From contig CM026423.1 in the NCBI GenBank assembly GCA_014871385.1, positions 21,260,049-21,324,048 on the forward strand: a stretch of 64,000 nucleotides of DNA, in the 5' to 3' direction. A program made the translations under genes and the position numbers. Under the pieces are notes generated by a model that searched no databases, was not told where the DNA came from, and saw only the letters and a list, made by a program, of their open reading frames with translations. How positions within the stretch are numbered: the first letter of the stretch is position 1; each line of letters begins with the position of its first letter. This document shows, piece after piece, positions 38,500-50,900 of this stretch. The DNA comes from Ceratodon purpureus. Lineage: Eukaryota > Streptophyta > Bryopsida > Pseudoditrichales > Ditrichaceae.

Positions 38500-40440
38500 C
38501 TATATTTGATCTTACTACTTGTAGTTGCATTCTAATGAATGCCCATACCTTCAATAAAACCTTCCATAGAAAACAAAGCCTTTGCATGGCTGTTACCTCA
38601 AATATGTAATAATCAAATATGTCAAAGCAATAGAAGAAGATTTAATCCTCTGACACCATATTCATCATATTTGAAGATATCTTAATCTTAATCTTGATCT
38701 TAAAATATGATGAATAATTATTTGGAGACAAAACAATAATTGAAGCTAGACAAATATGCAAATATTTCCACAAAGGAAGTTTCCTAACATCTCCACTATG
38801 AATACATTCCAGCTTACATTGAGTTGAATGTGCACAAACAATTATTATTAGGAAAACCATTCATACCTTTCAAAGTTGTGAAAATCTTCCAATATAATGA
38901 ATATGATATTTTTTGCTTTAAATGCATTCTATACTAAAGTGCACCTCTTACAACAACTACATTTAAACATTACCATATTATTTATTAAATCTATTCACAA
39001 CAATGACAAATTCTCTAAAAACCAAGTACTTACTAAAACCAACAAATACTTCTCACAAATCAACAACAATAACGGACTATATTGAAAATTATGTCTATTA
39101 ATAGTCAACAGATTTGAGCTCATGACTTAGAAAGTAGAAAACTTTATAAATGACTTATTTGACATAATCATTGTTTTATCCTACCATTACCTATTTTAGT
39201 ATATGTGGTCATAGAATCTACTTCATTTCAAAATGTCCATTGTCATATTGTCTTTGTCTCTTAACGGTAAATACGACAAATATTGAAAGAAGAGATAACT
39301 TATTTTCATTTAAAATCAGCTTGCGTCTCCTAGTAGACCAATGATTGGGGAGATCCGACAACTAGTCGCAAATCATCCAAGTGAATTGTAAAATAACCAT
39401 TTTTTTAACAAGATTTTTGGTTGTATAATTAAGGTAAATAGGTGGAGTACAAGAAATCAATTGAAAAATATAAAGCACAATAAGAAATCTGGCTTCTATG
39501 GTTCAAAAGGTGGCAAATTTTTGCTGGGCCCCCTGAAGATATCCCCGAATATTGGTCGGATAGTATAAGTTAAATTCAATTGTTAGGCCAAAGGTAAGGG
39601 CTTTGTGAGGTTGTCCGTTGGAGGCTTTCCGAGCGGTCTCGAGGATTAGGTCTTCGCTAATGCTATGACTTAAGGTTTGGGGCCTAAGCTTGCCCTAGCC
39701 ACCGCAGCCGTTGATTCCCCTCGGCCCATGGTCATGGCTCTCTTGTTGTTGGCGGCTACCTCCACTCTGCTCTTGCTCTCTTGCTCGTGGCCCGTAGCCA
39801 CTTTGCTCTCGATGGTTGCCGCTGTGCTCTCGCTTAATGCCGATGAACCTTCTTTGTTTCTCTTTCTTCCTATGTGTTTGTGACTGCTCTTTCCCGCTTA
39901 CTAGAGTGATCTCTTGTATGAGGTGTTGGTTACTGTGCTCTTCTTGCTTAGGTTTGTGATCAATAAGTTGGCTAAAAATAGAGATCTATGAAAGACATCT
40001 TTTTGAGAAATAAACACGTCACATTCAACAAGGTAGTATTTTTGGAGTGGGTCATTTAGGGTGCGCAGGGGTATATTGAGGCAGATTCTGCTGCAATGTA
40101 GACCACATGGGTCCTACATCACCAAATCTGTAAGGGACAGAAACCACTGTTAGCGACGAAAATTTGCAGCCAGAGTGACATTGCCACAGTGAAGCCACCG
40201 GATCCTTGGAATTCATTGCTTTTGCTTTGCCTTTTATTTTTTTATTTTTAATATATTGAATAATTTTGTTATTTCATTTTATGATAAATTATATTATTAA
40301 ATATTTCCTAATTAACCTTTAGAAATTTAACTATTATATTTAACATTTTCAATGGTTAAAAAACTAATTTGATTCATTGATTGGATCAAGTGATTATTTT
40401 TTGATAAATAAATTTATTTAAATGGTTTTTTGCATCCAAA
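34392..40440. other. Gene-poor intergenic DNA
   Basis: I find no coding exon that I can support in these 6 kb. A minus-strand open frame at 36261-36656 (131 codons) is the longest, and it has no recognisable domain. From about 37.2 kb the DNA is AT-rich, with a 30-nt T run at 38463-38492. The sequence around 39530-39900 is more GC-balanced and has a short Leu/Ala/Thr-rich open frame (39677-39883), which I treat as chance. Confidence 0.45.
38463..38492. repeat. Poly(T) tract, 30 nt
   Basis: An uninterrupted run of 30 T residues lies in AT-rich non-coding DNA. On the minus strand this is a poly(A) tail-like tract. No reverse-transcriptase or retroposed gene is visible beside it, so a retroposition origin is only a possibility. 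Confidence 0.9.
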
Positions 40441-40900
40441 TTTTTTGATTTTAATACGTTTGAGATTTATTTATTTTAAATATTATTTGCTTGATAAAAT
40501 AGGGGCTATAAAACCCAAAATTTAATGAGATCAACTCTAATTACCACGCTATCGTTGTTTTGAATGAACCCTAAAATTATTTAACGGGCAACGGGTCCTA
40601 CCGGACCCGTTGCTCTTATTCAAACCCTTCTCGCACCGCTCGATGGGTTTGAAGGGCCTTATATTTTTGCATCCTAATCCTTAGATTTTGAAAATTTTGA
40701 ACTTTAATTGTTTTTAAAATTATTTGGATGATAAAATAAGGGCTATAAAACCCAAAATTATATGAGATCAACCCTAGGTACCCCGCTATCGTTGTTTTGA
40801 ATGAATCCTCAGACTTAACGGGCAACGGGTCCTAGCGGACCCGTTGTCCTAATTCAAACCCTTCTCGCTGCGCTCGATGGATTTGAAAGGCGTCATAATT
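40441..40900. repeat. Tandemly duplicated unit with conserved hairpins
   Basis: A unit of roughly 235 bp occurs twice. The block beginning GGCTATAAAACCCAAAAT is at 40504 and again at 40741. Each copy contains the perfect stem-loop CAACGGGTCC / GGACCCGTTG with a 4-nt loop, at 40589-40612 and 40823-40846. Each also has a second stem TTCAAACCC / GGGTTTGAA around a 17-nt loop (40619-40653 in copy 1; one mismatch in copy 2). Only the loop of the first stem has changed between copies (TACC versus TAGC). Confidence 0.85.
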
Positions 40901-41429
40901 AAATAATCTTCCTAATTCAATTAATTCATTTTATTAATTCAATTAATTCATTTTCTTAATTAAAATTATTTATTTTTTGATTCACTTTCCTAATTTTTTT
41001 CATAAAGCAAGAGCAGTAACAACACATGATCAAAAACTGTATATTTCGTTCAAACTGCATGAATGTCAGTTTCCATCCCACTTGACAGTAAACTGTGGGT
41101 GGTTTTCTGAATTGGAACCTGTCAGGTGACAGCCTATGGACACTCCCAGTGGCACACTCCGAAACGCTCTTCCCACATTCGGCTAACAAAGAACTTAGTT
41201 AGGTTGAGACAGCTAGATTGATTGCTTGTGCGTGTTTTCTTAAGTTTGCTTGAGATTGCTAATGGAAGAAAAGATGCTGAAGAGATTTTCTAGAACTTGC
41301 TGAAATGAAATCAGCAAAGTAGTAGGGTCTAGATATGAGTAAGTGTGTTACATTTGGGTCTAATGAGTGTTCAACTATGGTAGGAAGTAAAAGTGGTGTT
41401 GCAACTAGCTGACATTAAAAAAGTATGCC

Positions 41430-42210
41430 CTTTTGTTATTTCAGTGCATTGCATTGCATATAGGATCTAGCTACTTTACAAAGAACTAACTGAATGTAAG
41501 TTTGTGTTTTGAAATTGACAAGACTATTAACCAATTGGCTGCCTAGTTCAAAAAATCAGATAAGAAAAAAACTATTTTACATGCTCTTCAGAAGGAGTTA
41601 AATGATGTATAAAAAATATTTAAAAGATTTTACAAGATTAGGTGGTTGTCTAGGTCTAAAGCAATCTGCACATTGTGTGATTCCCTAGATTTCTTTAAGG
41701 ATGTGCCAAAGGACAAAGGTGATGGTACAGTCCCTTTGTTGTATGAGAAATTGAGGTTTTTTAAATTTATTTATATTTATATTTTTTGGGTGATTTGTTG
41801 CATGGTTTGTCCATGTTGTGTAAGATTTTCCAGCACTTGTATGAGGATGTGACTACACTTGGTTCAATTGTAAAGATTGAAATTGAGAGTATTTGTCTAT
41901 TGTATTTTATAGATATACTTTTAATGAGAATTCATGTTACCATGTCATTCCAAGTTTTGGCCCCCCTAATGGATACCTTATGAGGGTGTCTAATGAAATC
42001 AGTGGAGCTAAGTTCCGTTTTGTAGACATGATCAGAGATAGGACTAGAACTGATTTGGAAGAAACACTTAGTTTTCAAAAAGTACATGCTGAAGCTATGT
42101 GTAAGGCTTTAGAGGCCAGCTTGTTTGATAATGACATTCTTTCAACTTTTAGTGTTCTGAATCCTTCTGACATGCCTTATATGATCATATTAAATCACAC
42201 CAACATCTAA
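41430..42210 (+). pseudogene. hAT-superfamily transposase relic
   Basis: Fragments in several frames resemble the C-terminal half of hAT transposases of the DUF4371/KIAA1586-like type. They include HCIA-RI (compare the CIAHRL motif) near 41447, IRWLSRSKAICTLCDSLDF at about 41636-41700, and LYEKLRFFKF. Further on are LHGLSMLCKIFQHLYEDVTTL and LEETLSFQKVHAEAMCKAL near 42050-42110. Stops and frame changes separate the fragments (for example a TAG right after the first motif), so the copy is dead. The N-terminal zinc finger and the terminal repeats were not found. Confidence 0.7.
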
Positions 42211-42529
42211 AATACAGACCAAACTTCTTCTTCTGCTCCATATACTACAATTGTAATTATTTCAGTTCTATCATATCCACCCATACTCCACTCATACTCT
42301 TGTTACAAGTGTTTAAACACAAATGTTTACAATTTCCCCTCATCGCTATAAGTAGCATCTTCTAATGTCTCTAAAGAGAGAAACCTCTTCTTTGGAAATG
42401 TTACATCTTTTTCAACAATTAGAGGCAAATTACACTTTAGATCAATCGACTTGGCTAAGGAAAATTGATTAGTTCCATGATCATACTTCAAAAAAACGTA
42501 ATTTTCAAAACCCATGGGCCTCTTGCTAA

Positions 42530-42980
42530 GGCCCCCTTTATACTAGAAGTGAAAGGCCGTGAGAAAAGAATTTTAGGCATTTCATTGGCTGAAAATGTCA
42601 CTTTACACCCAAAATTTCAGTCGAAGGGACGAAACAAGGAGAAAATGACAAGGGTAGCACTTTTGTCTTTGGTGGCAACAAAAAGGCACATTTTTGAAGA
42701 CCCCCAGATTTTTAGTCACGCCCACCTTAAGAGTAAGCCTGCCTAAAGATCTGGGGGCCGTTTGGCCAAAATTCTCACACCCAATCATTTTCATTTTTTT
42801 AATAATTTTTCATAACCCTACATTAGAAAATGTATTAAAATTTTTAGCACAATGTTTGTAGGCCCCCACTTTACACTATATTCAAAAAGAGGTCAAATTT
42901 AGAGTTGGTCTTATCAAGAATGGGCCGTGGCCCTTGGCTGATTTTCTCCACAACTTCTCGTTTCTAGTGTAAAGAGGGCC
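42530..42980. mobile_element. PIF/Harbinger (Tourist-like) MITE with TAA target-site duplication
   Basis: The 451-bp segment starts GGCCCCCTTTATACTAGAA and ends with the inverse of GGCCCTCTTTACACTAGAA, which is 19 bp with two mismatches. It is flanked on both sides by TAA (42527-42529 and 42981-42983). A GGCC-start terminus with a TTA/TAA duplication is the signature of PIF/Harbinger elements. No transposase frame is inside, so the element is non-autonomous. An internal copy of the terminus (GGCCCCCACTTTACACTATA) lies at about 42860. Confidence 0.8.
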
Positions 42981-43100
42981 TAAGTGTAACTAGAACTTGG
43001 ACCGAGAAGAATGACTATGTACTATAAAGTGGGTGTGATGATTTCTAAATGATTGCCTATTAATGACAAATGTGGAACTGAACTTGGATAGGGAAGAATT

Positions 43101-43402
43101 AGACAAAGAAGAATTGGACATGGAAGAATGACTATGTACGATGAAGTGGGTGACAGAGAAGAATTGGACATGGAAGAATGACTATGTACGATGAAGTGGG
43201 TGACAAAGAGGAATTGGACATGGAAGAATGACTATGTACGATGAAGTGGGTGACAGAGAGGAATTGGACATGGAAGAATGACTATGTACGATGAAGTGGG
43301 TGACAGAGAAGAATTGGACATGGAAGAATGACTATGTACGATGAAGTGGGTGACAGAGAAGAATTGGACATGGAAGAATGACTATGTACGATGAAGTGGG
43401 TG
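43101..43402. repeat. 50-bp minisatellite, six copies
   Basis: The segment GAATTGGACATGGAAGAATG recurs at exactly 50-bp spacing, at 43111, 43161, 43211, 43261, 43311 and 43361. The rest of each unit (ACTATGTACGATGAAGTGGG plus a 10-bp joint) is nearly identical. Divergent partial units flank the array at about 43005-43100 and 43400-43570. They share a longer block around GATTTCTAAATGATTGCCTA, which points to a higher-order unit. No gene is involved. Confidence 0.92.
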
Positions 43403-44099
43403 TGATGTTTTCTAAAATGATTGCTTATTAATGACAGCTCTAGAAGTCAATCTGGACAAGGAAGAATTGGACAGAGAGGAATTGGGCAAAGAAGAATTGG
43501 ACAAAGAAGAATGACTATGTACTAAAAAGTACCGGGTGTGCCGATTTCTAAATGATTGCCTATTAATGACAATTGTAGAACATTGTCCCCTTATAAAAAA
43601 AAATTGTCTCAAGATATTAAAACAAATGCCTATGGTCTCCTCGTTTCACAACAAGAGAACCATTTTTGCCTCTCTCACCACAAAATCCAGAGAACTCTAT
43701 AACATTATCCACCAAACCTTGTTTTCAGTCCTTTTGAGGACCTCCACTCTTTTGGTCATTTTTTTGTTTTTTTAATAATGTAAACCCAAGTCATCCTGGA
43801 ACAAGTTAATGAAACCAATCACAAATCCTACAACTCCATGGGATAAGTTCTTGATCTCGAGTAGAAAGTTAGAAACCGCCCCTATGTAAAGCCACAGAAA
43901 TTGCATCTCTTGTCATAACTCTAGAAAATCCAATGTTTACAGCTTCCACTCAGCTATGCCAGTCACTGTGAGTAGCATCTACCCATGACCCATGTGGCCG
44001 ACCAGAGAAACCTCGCCTCCAGAATGTTACGCCTTAGCAATTACTGTGATCGCACGGAATTGTACACTTTAACTCAGCTGGAGAAACGGCGTCCAACCG

Positions 44100-44520
44100 G
44101 ATAACTCACGACGACGCCATCACACGACGCACACGACGCACGCGACAGTCGTCGCCGTCGCGGAAGGAGGGAGCGAGGAAGCGAGGGGGTCCCGCAGACG
44201 CGGGCCGGGACGCCCGTCGCGGCAGGCGCGGCTCTGGCATCGATCCGCCATAGCCAAGTCCGCCCGAAGCTCCACAAAAACACAACGCACACTCCGGGAC
44301 TCTCTCTCGCTCACACGCACGCACACACACAGACAACGCACGCAAGTACGCACGCACGCGGATCACGCACACCGAGCTCTGGGATCTCCGATCACGAAAC
44401 ATCGCTCTCCGGTTCCGGACAACGTCGCATCTCGTCTCGCATCTCACGTCTCGGTGTCGCGCATCTCGAGAGCATCGATCATCGATCAGCGACAGTCGCT
44501 TACTGACTATACCCTACCCT
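44100..44520. promoter_or_regulatory. CpG-rich region upstream of VAC14
   Basis: The sequence changes sharply from AT-rich repeats to CpG-rich DNA with simple runs such as CACACGACG and ACGCACGCACGC. It ends about 400 bp before the VAC14 start codon at 44909, so it probably contains the promoter and transcription start. No TATA box is obvious. The assignment rests only on composition and position. Confidence 0.45.
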
Positions 44521-44908
44521 ACCACGGGGACCTGAGTCTCGGAGTTTGCAACGGGTGTTGACGGATCAAGCAAGTGTCGCCGTTTTGTTGCTGCGCTGTT
44601 CCGCGTGGCTGCTGCCTCGTCATCGGTATGAATTGACCGACACCGTGGCTTGGCGTGGTGTGGAGGGGGGAGGAATTTCGCTCAGGTTGTGGTGGGGGGA
44701 GGAGGGGGTTCGGGTGGTGGAGTTTTTGGAGGTTGGACGATCTGTGGAGTTTGGTGGAGAGGCTAGTTGTGTGGAGGTGGATTGGGAGGGGCTAGGGAGC
44801 AGATGGTGACGTGAGGGGATTGATAGGGTTCGTGGCATGGAGTGGAGTGCTAGGGTTAGAGATGTGATTCGGGAGGGGGTCGTTGGAGTGGAGTAAGGCG
44901 GGCGGGCG

Positions 44909-47900
44909 ATGGCCAAGATGGCGGACGGGACGCCGCTGCTTTCCGCCGGGACGCTGCGGGTTTTGGCGGATAAATTGTATGAGAAGCGGAAGAATGCTGC
45001 ACGTGAGGTGCGTGATTCTGCGGTTTTTCTGTTCTGGAGTTTTAGTTGAGAGGAGGTTGTTGGCGAATTTTGTTTCTAGTTTTGTGTCGATTTGCGTGAT
45101 CGAAGCTGGCGGTGAGAAGATTCTGTGTGTTTAGGGGGAATTTCTAGTGGACCGAGGTCAAGAGAGGTTCCTGTCTGTCAGTTTTCGTCCTCTGATGTGT
45201 GGAGAATCTCTTATCGAGCTGACCTAGTCGGAGAGTTCGGTTGCTTTTTTCTTGCTTGAGAGATGGATAACTCAAGGATTCATTTAGACGCTTCGTATTC
45301 GCTTCTAGACGTAACGCCTGGTTTTTTGCGAAGATCTATCCTACAGGCGGTTGAACTTTTAAGTTAGACCTAACAGCATTCAGGCGGGCATTCTATCATG
45401 CAGACCTGAAAAATTATAGATGCTACCTGTATTTCGTAGTGTTTGCTAATTGTGACCAGTACTCCAGGCATAACGATGCAATGACATGGTTTCGGTACTG
45501 GTAAACTTGCAAGGAAGTTTGTGTTCATGATTGGTTTCATTACAAGCATGAAATGGTTCAATGCCAAATGGTGATTTTCGTGGGGATGAGAAGCTACGCA
45601 TGACGAAGAAATTCTTTACTCTTGTTAGTGACCCGTAGACTTTGTACTAAATGTACATTCCACTTCCGTTCCGCTATGGCTGTGACCTTTGTGTGTTGGA
45701 CCTGCTTTCTCGATTTTTTGTGCGCCTATTTTGACTACCAGTATGTACAACAGGAGTTTTAACTAATTTTGGTTCTTGGCACTGCAAGGGATTTTGGTTT
45801 CTAGAAGCAGGGACTCATCACGTCTACATGTTAGAGAAGGGATTTTGATCCAAGCCCCTAGTTAATCAGAATTTGAATTCAACGGTGGATAATTATGCTA
45901 TCTTGTAGAACGATCACGCTACTTACCGTGTTCTTTGTGCGATGGTCTAAGGTGTCCATCACGTGTTGCATGGCTTTTCATGTATGCGAGGGTATTGTTC
46001 ATACTGACTGATATTTTTTTGGGGGCGCGAGTACAGGTGGAGGCAGTAATAAGAGGGCTTGTAGCTCAGCAGGATCATGATAAGATATCGAGCCTTATAC
46101 ATCTACTGGTTCACGACTTTGCACTCTCTCCACAATCTAACCACCGGAAGGTACAGAGCTCGCGATATACAATCACTCTGAGGCCTTCTGCTCTTGTTTT
46201 TCGTTTCTTCTCTGTATCATCTGTGCTGGCGATGAGGGGTGAAACAAAATAACTGAACTTCCACTTCTCGAACAGGGGGGCTTGATTGGGCTTGCGGCTG
46301 CTACAATGGGCCTCGGAGCTGAGGCTGCTCAACACTTAGAGGTGAATTACTTTTTACCACTTCGCTACTGTGTCATTGAGTAATGCCTGTTCAAGCCTGC
46401 TGGTTTCAGTTTGATACGTTTTGTGAAGTGGTCTTTTTGCCTGAGTGCTTTGGATTTCTAGTATCCATGATTCTCATCGCATGTGGTGCTATGGGGTTCC
46501 AGAAAATCATCCCACCAGTTTTGAACTCCTTCACAGACCAGGATAGTCGGGTCCGGTACTATGCTTGTGAAGCGCTGTATAACATAGCCAAGGTGAGTAG
46601 TTCATTCTCACCTTTTAACTACAGAATCTAGTTTTAGCATTTTGAGATTAAGTACCTAGAACTTGTTTTTACTGACCGTTCATGTTACATATTAACCTTG
46701 ACATAATTTCTTTAGTTATGGTTTGGATGTTCAATTTTCGCATTGACTAATCCAAGGTGCAAATTTATGTCATACTTTGGGAACCGTTTGTTATTTCTTC
46801 AGGCAGCTTTAGGATTGACTTAGGAAGTTCAGATGTTTGGTAGCTGAAATCAATTATGAGGGTCTATAAAAGCCTTTATTTCGCAGCTCTAAGGTCTCAG
46901 GATGCAATACAGGTTACAAGAGGAGACCTTGTGCTGTTCTTCAATGACATCTTTGATGCACTCTGCAAGCTTTCAGCAGATTCAGAGCCCAGTGTGCAGC
47001 AGGCAGCCCACCTCCTGGACCGTCTTGTGAAGGTCAGCTCATGCTACTTTTACGAGTATTGATAATTTGTTTTGATACTTATGCAATTCTGCTTTTAGTG
47101 GTGGCTGTTACCTCTTAGTAGATTTCCTCCCCATAAAGCAGATGGATTCTCCCTTCAATATTAGTTTCTTTACAAAGCCCGATAATTTTTTAGCTAAACT
47201 ACTGTGTCTGGAATTGGAGCAGGACATTGTGACAGAGAGTGATCAATTCAGGTCAGTTTTTAACATGACCTTCGTTTGCCCGTTTGATAGTTGCTCACTT
47301 TTGCTTGATGTGAAAGCTTCAGAAATGGTTCTAGTTTGTTTACCCTAGCAGAAACTTTTTCCTCTAAGCTTGTCAATATCTTTTACTGGTTTGATTTCGA
47401 TGTTTTTGGTGGAACGTAGTTATTAAATACTTTATAACTGCATTGTTAACAGCATCGAGGAGTTTATTCCACTTTTACGGGAGCGCATGAATGTGTTGAA
47501 TCCGTTTGTACGCCAATTTTTGGTGGGATGGATTACTGTTTTGGACAGCGTTCCCGACATTGACATGCTAGGATTCCTGCCAGACTTTCTTGATGGTGCG
47601 CTTTAAACGATCAATCCCTCTTTCCTTCTCCGTGAAACGGACTGATCTTCCTTGCACGTGCATATTTTGTATATGTGATACCTTGAATAGCGGATTTGCT
47701 TAGTCTCTTTTGATTTTTGGGTGTAAGCTCGACTTTGAATGTGGGCTGTTACTGTACGACTTGTGTCTTTCTTTAGCAATGACTAAATACAACTTCATTT
47801 TTAGTGGTCTTGTAATTTCTTTACTTACGCCGTATTTCTAGAAATTGAGGACGTAGCTTCTCGGTTGCACTGCAGGATTGTTTAATATGCTCAGCGATAA

Positions 47901-50900
47901 CAGTCATGAAATACGGCAACAAGCTGATTCTGCACTTGCTGAGTTTCTTCAAGAGATCAAGAATGCTCCGGTACAGTTTTGAATTTGTAATCTCCATGTC
48001 GTTGACGGTCTTGCTTTAATTGTCTGGTTGCCACACAACCTCGACTAATTATGTTCTAGAGCCCATCTTACTAGACTTGGATTTTCTACTTGGTAAGAGT
48101 TAGCTCAGAATGTAATGATTTGGTGTAATTCTGCAATGTTGCGTATCTAATTACATCTATCACTTGTCTGCAACAGTCTGTGGATTATGGAAAGATGGCA
48201 GAGATTCTTGTGCACCGGGCATCGTCTCCAGACGAATTTACACGGCTAACATCATTCACTTGGGTATTTTGCGCTCTAGTTTCTCACTTTTAAGTTGCTC
48301 GATACATTTTGCATTGTGTGCAGAGGCTTTCTTTCGTGATACAATATGGTCAGATTCTGGGATTTTTCTTTGCTTTTCTTATTTCATCATGTATGTTTTG
48401 CAGCTGAATGAATTCGTGAAACTTTCTGGCGAGCAATTGGTGCCTTATTATGCTGACATATTGGGAGCCATCTTACCTGCCATTTCGGACAAGGAGGAAA
48501 AAATTCGAATGGTTTGTTTCCTATAATCCACCTTCTCCGATATTATCTCTTTCTCTGCAGCGTACAGTAGGATTATACATCATCCAAGTCAGTTCCGAAA
48601 ACTTAGTGAAGGCTGGATGGAATGTTTTCACTCGTACTTGAATTCCACTGAAACAGCTGTACCTTTTGATCTGTTTCTTGCTACGCGACCTACCTTTTAT
48701 TCTGTATCGGTGCCTATTCAGCTATTTTTCACACTTTCGGGCCCATGTTGTATGCTGTGTTAGGTCGCCAAGGAGACTAATGAGGAACTTCGAACTGTAA
48801 AGGCAGAACCATCCGAAGGATTTGATATTGGCGCAGTTCTTGTTATTGCAAGAAGGTTTACTTTGAACTCTGAACTACATGCTATCTTGGTTGCGTCCAA
48901 GTATTGCAATCAGAGGCTTGCACGTGTGGTTCACACTATTTAATCACTTCTCTGATTTAGAAATTCTACCACTTTCTCGATAGATGCTATATGGATTGAT
49001 ATACCATATTGGTGAACCTTAGGTCATGGTTTGTCCACAAAAATTCGTGTGAAGTGGTACATATATCACAGGGCGTTCTGATTGTACAGTCACTTAGAGT
49101 GCAGCTGGTTTAGGTCATTTTCAAGACTTAGGAAGCGTCACTGATGGAACTTTTGGGTCGCAGGGAGCTGGGAAGTGATTGGGAGGATACGCGGTTGGAA
49201 GCTTTACGTTGGATAGCACTGCTTCTGGATAGGCATCGAACTGAGGTCTTTCTTTTACTATGCATCCTTTTCTTTGTCTGGTAACATCAATTTTGATTAT
49301 CGCCTTTAAGCGTAGAGACCTGCCTACTTTAATGCCATGTGACTAGCTTCTTTGATCACAGTAAATGTTTTAGTCATCCGAAGCCGTGACTTGTGGAGAT
49401 GACATATTTTTTTGGGCCGGGGGGTGCAGGTGCTTTCGTTTTTGGATGACATATTTCCTGCATTACTCTCATCTTTATCAGATACTTCAGATGAAGTAGG
49501 TCCTACTAGACCCAGCAATTCTATTTTCTGTAGCAAATAGTTGGGAAGCTGAGAGACCTTTATTCACATGTGTCAAATAATCATCTGATTTCCTCTAGTT
49601 TTGTTGTATCCTCAAGTTCGAGTTAGCTAGACTGAATAGCTCGTATTAGTCAGACCGCTAATGTTGTGGGCTGTGGATTTTATTGCAGGTAGTCTGTCTT
49701 GTTTTGGAGGTTCAAGCCTGCATTGCCGGAGATGCTCAACATTTCCACCGGCTCATGGTCTTTCTTGTTCACAAGTTCAAGATTGAGCAGACACTTCTTG
49801 AAAAGTAACTACTCCTACTCTATCCCTCTAAAAGTAACGAGATAAATTGTGTGTTACTTATGGGTTATAGATCTTCAAGGCAAACTGTATAATGTGTTTT
49901 GGGTCTTCTTACATGCCTAAAACACCCACTTAATATGTTGACTTGCATCTTAACTTTGTCTTGCTTTGCGGTGTGACATGAATCCAGGAGAGGGACGCTA
50001 GCCTTGCGGCGTTTGTGTACTCTTTTGGATGCTCAGAGAGTGTATAGGGAATTAGCTACCATATTCGAAGGAGAGGCTGACCTCGAGTTTGCCACTATTA
50101 TGGTACAGGTTAGTTTCACTATTTCATGACTTCTACTTTTAAAACACCAGCAGATTATCAAGTGTATGGCAAAAGCATTTGAAGTTTCGTAACATTTGCT
50201 TCCAGGACCTCAAAAATCCCAAATTTGAGACTTTTGGCTATTTGCGAGTGCAGGCCTTGAATTTGATACTCCTTACAGCACCAGAGCTGGCAGAGATGAG
50301 GTCTCTTTTGAAGCAATCTTTGTTAAATCCAGCGGGTAGAGATCTTTTTGTCTCCTTGTCTGCCTCATGGAACCATTCACCAATCGCCACTGTAAGCCTT
50401 TGCTTACTAGCACAGGTGATACTTCTATGCCTTTTGTATTAGCGAAGATCGTGGGTACATGATTAGTCGGATTTTTGTTGCAGGGAGGATGGGTGGAGTG
50501 CTGGTTGTATTGTACCGTTTCCTTTTATAAAGCAACGCATCACAATTGTACCGTTTGACTGAAGGTGAGATCTTCCATCATGCAGGCTTATCATCATGCA
50601 AGTTCCGTTATCCAATCACTCGGGGAGTCTGATATTAACGTTAACTTACTTGTACAAGTTGATAAGCTTGTTCGGCTTTTGGAAACGCCTACTTTCGCCT
50701 ACTTGAGATTACAGGTAATTCTTGTGAGGGTCACATTTGTTGTTTCCTGTATGTACAATTCTGTTTTCTGCTGGAAAAAATGTTTCGATTTTTAACAATG
50801 GAATGTTTATAGTGCACTCTTCCCGAAAGCTTGATAGTTCCTCAATCAAAGGACTACATGCTGTTGGGGCTGTCTGCAGTCCCATGTATACCTTTTCAAG

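Noticed and set aside
37900..39085. Several short open frames in AT-rich DNA
   Set aside because: None has a domain or good exon borders, and most are Asn/Ile/Thr-rich as expected by composition.
43101..43402. CRISPR-like regular spacing
   Set aside because: The whole 50-bp unit is repeated with no unique spacers, in a plant nuclear context; it is a minisatellite.
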